From positions 1 through 9,717 of the forward strand of contig CAZXMB010000113.1 in assembly GCA_964641715.1 (NCBI GenBank): a stretch of DNA of 9,717 nucleotides, written 5' to 3'. This document shows positions 6,205 to 9,717 of this stretch, one piece after another (the first letter of the stretch is position 1; the number at the start of each line of letters is the position of its first letter). The notes beneath the pieces were generated by a model. That model worked only from the letters and a program-made list of their open reading frames with translations, was not told the DNA's origin and made no database searches. Made by a program: the position numbers and the translations under genes. Origin of the DNA: CAZXMB01 sp964641715. Its GTDB lineage: Bacteria > Desulfobacterota > BSN033 > UBA1163.

Positions 6205-7695
6205 ATGTCTGATGCAGACGTCATCATCATGGGGGCAGGGATGGCAGGGCTCACCTCGGGCTGCCTTCTCGCACAGAAAGGTCTAAAGGTTTTAATGGTT
6301 GAGAAAAACCCCAAAATCGGGGGATGCTGCTCCTCCTTTGAAAAGGATGGATTTTCTTTCGATCTCTCTGTCCAATCCCTGGGTGAGTGTCAAAAGGGAG
6401 GGAGAATCTGGAATCTTTTAGAAAAGCTGGACCTCTTGGACCGGATTCACTTCATTTCGCTTGAACCTGCAAGGGAATACCACTTTCCAGATCAGAAAGT
6501 ACTTCAATCCTCCAGACTTGAGACCCACATCGAGAACCTCTCCAGACTCTTCCCGGAAGAAAAAAATGGGATCGAAAAGGTCTATGGAGTCTTGAGAAGG
6601 ATTTTTGATGAATTTTCCAGCATACCTCCGTCTCTCAACTGGTTCGATCCCTCTTCTTTTTTCTCTCAATATCCTTTTCTTTCAAACTATAGGGATAAAA
6701 CGTACGGGGATTTATTGGATGGATATATCTCCCATCCTTTTCTCAAAACCCTTCTCTCGATTCGAGGTTCTTATGCCCTGCTCGCTCCGGAAGAGATTTC
6801 TGTGGCGGGAATGGCGGGGGTTGAGATGTCCTATTTCAATCATGGAGTTTCCTGTATTGAGGGAAGGGTGGAACAATTGCCCTTCCAATTAGGGGAGGCA
6901 TTCAAAAGGAGAGGAGGGGAGATTTTAACCGGCCTGGAAGTAAAAAAGATTCTGATGGAGGGAAAGCGGGCGATTGGTATCACATTAAACAATGGCCAGG
7001 CGATCAGCGGAAAAGTCATCATCTCCAATATGGATGCCGCAAGCACCTTCCTGGATCTGATTGGAGAGGATCAAGTTCCGGGTGGTTTTCGGGCAAAATT
7101 GAAGAGGATGAGGCCTTCGCTTTCCTATTTCATCCTGTATCTCGGGATTGACGGAGATCTCGACGGACTTTCCACCTCCAATAATGAGATTTTTTTTGAC
7201 GCTGAGCTTTCAAAAGAATATCAAACCCTTCATGAAAATCGGATTCCCGAAAATTCCCCTTTCTACCTCCTTGCCCCTTCGAAGGTCAATCCATCCCATT
7301 CACCCGAAGGAAAGAGCACCCTCTGTCTCAGCATCAAAGCGCCTTATCACCTCAGTCCGGATTGGAATCAGGAGGTCAGGGACAGGATCTCTCAATACCT
7401 GATTTCAAAGGCTTCCTCTTTCATTCCCGATCTCGAGAAACGGATTCTTGTCAGGGCAGAGGCTACTCCTAAAACCATAGAGCAATGGACACGGAATCGC
7501 TGGGGAGCGGCCTATGGATGGGCACAGATCCCGGGCCAATCCGGAATCCATCGTCTTTCAAGAAATACTCCCATTCCGAATCTCTTTCTGACCGGGCACT
7601 GGACCTCTCCCGGAGGAGGGATCGCAGGGGTGGTGGCTTCCGGAGAGCTAACGGCAGATACCGTTTTGGACAAATTTAAAAGAGGAGAATTTTAA
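6205..7695 (+). CDS. Phytoene desaturase / carotene isomerase-like FAD oxidoreductase
   Basis: A 496-residue flavoprotein of the CrtI/CrtISO-like amine oxidase superfamily. From ATG 6205 it shows the N-terminal dinucleotide fold VIIMGAGMAGL (GxGxxG at 10-15), the ribose-binding Glu33 in VLMVEK, then IGGCCSSFEKDGFSFDL, and the C-terminal FAD-binding segment LFLTGHWTSPGGGIAGVVASGE. Relatives desaturate, saturate or isomerise polyene hydrocarbons at the membrane surface. Such proteins are also part of the proposed ladderane lipid gene sets. No carotenoid synthesis gene (phytoene synthase, GGPP synthase) is nearby, so the likely substrate is the acyl chain made by the KS/CLF pair. I chose ATG 6205 because the Rossmann motif then sits at the usual distance from the N-terminus. 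GTG 6142 (AGGAGG at 6132-6137) and ATG 6151 are in-frame alternatives. The stop is one base from the next gene. Confidence 0.87.
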   Translation: MSDADVIIMGAGMAGLTSGCLLAQKGLKVLMVEKNPKIGGCCSSFEKDGFSFDLSVQSLGECQKGGRIWNLLEKLDLLDRIHFISLEPAREYHFPDQKVLQSSRLETHIENLSRLFPEEKNGIEKVYGVLRRIFDEFSSIPPSLNWFDPSSFFSQYPFLSNYRDKTYGDLLDGYISHPFLKTLLSIRGSYALLAPEEISVAGMAGVEMSYFNHGVSCIEGRVEQLPFQLGEAFKRRGGEILTGLEVKKILMEGKRAIGITLNNGQAISGKVIISNMDAASTFLDLIGEDQVPGGFRAKLKRMRPSLSYFILYLGIDGDLDGLSTSNNEIFFDAELSKEYQTLHENRIPENSPFYLLAPSKVNPSHSPEGKSTLCLSIKAPYHLSPDWNQEVRDRISQYLISKASSFIPDLEKRILVRAEATPKTIEQWTRNRWGAAYGWAQIPGQSGIHRLSRNTPIPNLFLTGHWTSPGGGIAGVVASGELTADTVLDKFKRGEF

Positions 7696-7696
7696 G

Positions 7697-8308
7697 ATGG
7701 TCAAAAAATCTTTTTTTTCCATCCTTTGTCTTTTGCTGATTTCGTCCTTTCTCTGGGGTTGTCCTAAAAGGGTTGAGATCCTCCCTGAGAAACCGGCCTT
7801 CGTCAATCCCATTTTGAAACTTCTGGAGGACTTTTCCGTTGCTGACTCGCTTCAGGCAAGGACCTCCATCCGGATCGACACCGTCCGGGATGGAGAGGAG
7901 ATGAATTTTATTCTCAACGGTTTTCTTCTTTATCAAAAGCCGGACAAACTTCGGATCCTCGGTTATCACCTCTTAGGAATGGGCCTTTTCGATGCCCTTT
8001 ATCGGGACGGGGAATTTTTCCTTCTTATTCCCCCGCAGAAAAAGGCCTATACCGGAGAGGTCTCAACATTTGAAGAGGTGATCCGGAGGGCGGGTGAGAT
8101 CAGGTTCTCCTCGGAGAAGAGTGAAGGCAACGAGATACCCAACCGGATCCGGATTGAATTGGTGGAGAAGGAGACCCGCATCGAGCTCCGATTAAAAGGG
8201 ATCTCCATGAATTCCACACTTCCGGAGGATTCCTTCCAGTGGATTGTTCCGGAGGGGGTGGAGGTTCGGTCCATCGACAGACTGTTAAGAGGGAAGAAGA
8301 GGAGATGA
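7697..8308 (+). CDS. LolB/DUF4292-like outer-membrane lipoprotein
   Basis: A 203-residue protein with a lipoprotein signal: MVKK, a hydrophobic stretch (5-20) and a lipobox-like LWGC with acylated Cys22. Trp at the -2 position is uncommon, and Pro follows the Cys, which does not suggest inner-membrane retention by the Asp+2 rule. The mature part resembles the LolA/LolB-type beta fold of DUF4292 proteins: SLQARTSIRID, FILNGFLLYQKPDKLRILGYHLLGMGLFDALYRDGEFFLLIPPQKKAYTGEV, ending in a basic LLRGKKRR tail. LolB receives hydrophobic cargo from LolA at the outer membrane. With the LolA-like gene upstream, it may be the receiving end of a cluster-specific trafficking pair. It starts one base after the desaturase stop and overlaps the radical SAM gene as ATGA. 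Family assignment is by pattern and less certain than the lipoprotein call. Confidence 0.72.
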   Translation: MVKKSFFSILCLLLISSFLWGCPKRVEILPEKPAFVNPILKLLEDFSVADSLQARTSIRIDTVRDGEEMNFILNGFLLYQKPDKLRILGYHLLGMGLFDALYRDGEFFLLIPPQKKAYTGEVSTFEEVIRRAGEIRFSSEKSEGNEIPNRIRIELVEKETRIELRLKGISMNSTLPEDSFQWIVPEGVEVRSIDRLLRGKKRR

Positions 8309-9636
8309 GAATCGCCCTTATCATTCCGAGATGGCCCAGAGCAAGTTTCTGGGATGTGATCGCTTTTAAATTTCCCCTTCTTTCCACTTCCCTCCTCGCT
8401 GGCCTGACGCCTCCTCATCATGAAGTCAGGATCATCGATGAAAGCCTCTCCGGAATCGATTTCCATCAGGAAGTGGATCTGGTTGCCATTACGGCGATCA
8501 CCCCTCTGGCCCCGAGGGGCTATGAGATTGCGGACCAATTTCGGAGAAGAGGGGTGAGGGTGGTCATGGGCGGGATCCATGCCTCCTGGCTTCCTGAAGA
8601 GGCGAAGGCCCATGCCGATAGCGTGGCCATTGGAGAGGCAGATGAGACCTGGCCCATCATTTTGAGAGACGCTGAGAAAGGGGAATTAAAACCTTTTTAT
8701 CGCCAGCAGGAAAGGACTTCTCTGAACCACCTCCCCCTTCCGAGAAGGGACCTTCTTCCCCGAAAAGGCTATCTCTTTCAAAATCTCATTCAGACGACCC
8801 GGGGTTGTCCCTATGACTGCGAATTCTGTTCGGTGACGGCGCTTCATGGGAGAACTTACCGGATGCGGCCCGTCTCTGAAATTGAAAAGGAGCTCCAGTC
8901 CTTGGGGCGATCCAAGGCCTATATCTTTTTCGTGGATGATAATATCGTCGGGAATCTTTCCCATACGAAGGACCTTCTGACAATGCTCTCCCATTATCGA
9001 TTGCGATGGGTCAGCCAGGGGCCCATCCATATCGCCGAGAACGAAGAGATCATCTCCCTCATGGCCAGGGCCGGATGCCATGGCCTCTTCATCGGGTTTG
9101 AGAGCCTCAGGCAGGAGAATCTCTCCCTCATGGGGAAGAGGATGAACCGGATCGAGGCCTACGGGAAAGCGATCCGGAGGCTTCACGATGAAGGAATCGG
9201 AGTCTATGGCTCTTTTGTTTTCGGTTATGATTATGACGATCTTTCGGTCTTCGATGAGTTTCTGGAATTTGCCGAGCGGAACAGGATCGAAGGGGCTTTT
9301 CTTCCCGTTCTGACCCCCTTTCCCGGGACCCGCATCTATCAAAGGCTAAAACAGGAAGGGAGGATCCTGACCGAGGACTGGTCGAAATACGATATGGCCA
9401 CCGTGGTCTTTCAGCCGAAGCGGATGGCCGTGGAAGAACTCCAGGAGGGATTCTGGAGGGTCAATCGGTCTTTTTATTCACTTCCTTCCATGCTCAAGCG
9501 AATCTTCAACCCTTTTCATCTCCGGAGAAGCCTGATCATCTTCGGACCGATGAATCTCGGCCTCTGGCCTGCCGTCAAGAAAGCCAGGTGTTATTTTAAA
9601 AAGTTGGAGAAAGACCACCCTTCTGAACCCGAATAA
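8305..9636 (+). CDS. B12-binding-domain radical SAM protein
   Basis: A 443-residue protein. Residues 1-130 match a B12-binding-type Rossmann domain (MRIALIIPRWP, HEVRIIDESLSG, VDLVAITAITPLA, VRVVMGGIHASWLPEEAKAHADSVAIGEAD). The radical SAM core follows with the cluster motif RGCPYDCEFC (Cys168, Cys172, Cys175), a FVDDNIV strand, the GLFIGFESL segment and a GSFVFGYDYDD strand. The C-terminal region (about 340-443) recalls the DUF4070-type tail. The usual DxHxxG cobalamin-ligating motif is absent (IDESLSG), as in many members of the family, so cobalamin, if bound, would lack a His ligand. Relatives include BchE and the HpnJ/HpnH-type hopanoid enzymes; chemistries include methylation of unactivated carbon and ring formation. 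I chose ATG 8305, which overlaps the upstream stop as ATGA and starts at the domain. An in-frame ATG at 8239 would add 22 low-complexity residues lying entirely inside the previous gene. Confidence 0.87.
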   Translation: MRIALIIPRWPRASFWDVIAFKFPLLSTSLLAGLTPPHHEVRIIDESLSGIDFHQEVDLVAITAITPLAPRGYEIADQFRRRGVRVVMGGIHASWLPEEAKAHADSVAIGEADETWPIILRDAEKGELKPFYRQQERTSLNHLPLPRRDLLPRKGYLFQNLIQTTRGCPYDCEFCSVTALHGRTYRMRPVSEIEKELQSLGRSKAYIFFVDDNIVGNLSHTKDLLTMLSHYRLRWVSQGPIHIAENEEIISLMARAGCHGLFIGFESLRQENLSLMGKRMNRIEAYGKAIRRLHDEGIGVYGSFVFGYDYDDLSVFDEFLEFAERNRIEGAFLPVLTPFPGTRIYQRLKQEGRILTEDWSKYDMATVVFQPKRMAVEELQEGFWRVNRSFYSLPSMLKRIFNPFHLRRSLIIFGPMNLGLWPAVKKARCYFKKLEKDHPSEPE

Positions 9637-9717
9637 CCTTTATCCACCCTGTGATTTTCCTTGCAGGAGATTTGATTACACTACCGGAAAAGAAATGGAG
9701 CAAATAGAGACTCCTTA
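9637..9717 (+). other. Right-edge non-coding stretch, possible start of another gene
   Basis: No terminator hairpin follows the radical SAM stop. TACACT at 9677-9682 resembles a -10 box but has no good -35 box. An ATG at 9695, 7 nt after a GGAAAAGA-type purine run, opens a frame that stays open to the window edge (7 full codons). That is too short to support a gene call. Confidence 0.25.

Noticed and set aside
6205..7695. Carotenoid biosynthesis locus
   Set aside because: The FAD oxidoreductase is CrtI/CrtISO-like, but no phytoene synthase, prenyl synthase or cyclase gene is present. The neighbours are acyl-chain enzymes.
8047..8613. 188-residue minus-strand open frame across the lipoprotein/radical SAM junction
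   Set aside because: It spans two solid plus-strand genes and reads as low-complexity antisense sequence.
8686..9342. 218-residue minus-strand open frame opposite the radical SAM gene
   Set aside because: It is antisense to the conserved radical SAM core, has no family signature, and is rich in Pro/Gly/Asp/His as expected for a shadow.

Overview
The window holds nine closely packed genes, all on the + strand. They read as part of a type II (dissociated) fatty-acid/polyketide-like biosynthetic cluster from a Gram-negative, outer-membrane-bearing bacterium. The outer membrane is inferred from a LolA-like periplasmic carrier and a LolB/DUF4292-like lipoprotein. Base composition looks near 50% G+C by eye. 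The gene style, with tight ATGA overlaps and an array of 7-bp ATTCCGA-type repeats, is reminiscent of Desulfobacterota ('Deltaproteobacteria') or similar anaerobe genomes. That placement is an impression and not proven here.

Layout. Positions 1-143 are a non-coding control region. It carries a near-consensus promoter pointing left out of the window and a candidate promoter pointing right into the cluster. The first block (144-6085) is thiolase, SAM methyltransferase 1, zinc-ribbon SAM methyltransferase 2, LolA-like carrier, an intact FabF-like ketosynthase (KS) and a second KS-fold protein that has lost its catalytic Cys and both His residues (chain-length-factor-like, CLF). Neighbouring genes overlap or are separated by 1 nt. 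A 119-nt gap with an extended -10 promoter (6187-6195) precedes the second block (6205-9636): a phytoene desaturase/carotene isomerase-like FAD oxidoreductase, a LolB/DUF4292-like lipoprotein and a B12-binding-type radical SAM enzyme. No terminator, RNA gene, mobile element or CRISPR array was seen.

How the genes may work together (inference). The KS/CLF pair would elongate an acyl chain. The thiolase would supply or condense acyl-CoA units. The desaturase-like flavoenzyme and the radical SAM enzyme would modify the chain by desaturation, isomerisation, methylation or C-C bond formation. The two methyltransferases would decorate it. The LolA/LolB-like pair would move the hydrophobic product through the periplasm to the outer membrane. 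The gene set recalls two known logics: aryl polyene clusters (KS/CLF with LolA-like and LolB-like proteins) and the proposed ladderane lipid genes (FabF with phytoene-desaturase-like and radical SAM proteins). It matches neither exactly. Carrier protein, ketoreductase, dehydratase, thioesterase and phosphopantetheinyl transferase are absent from the window and must be encoded elsewhere. The most notable local feature is a 5 x 7-bp tandem repeat inside the start region of the CLF gene, where copy-number change would shift the reading frame.
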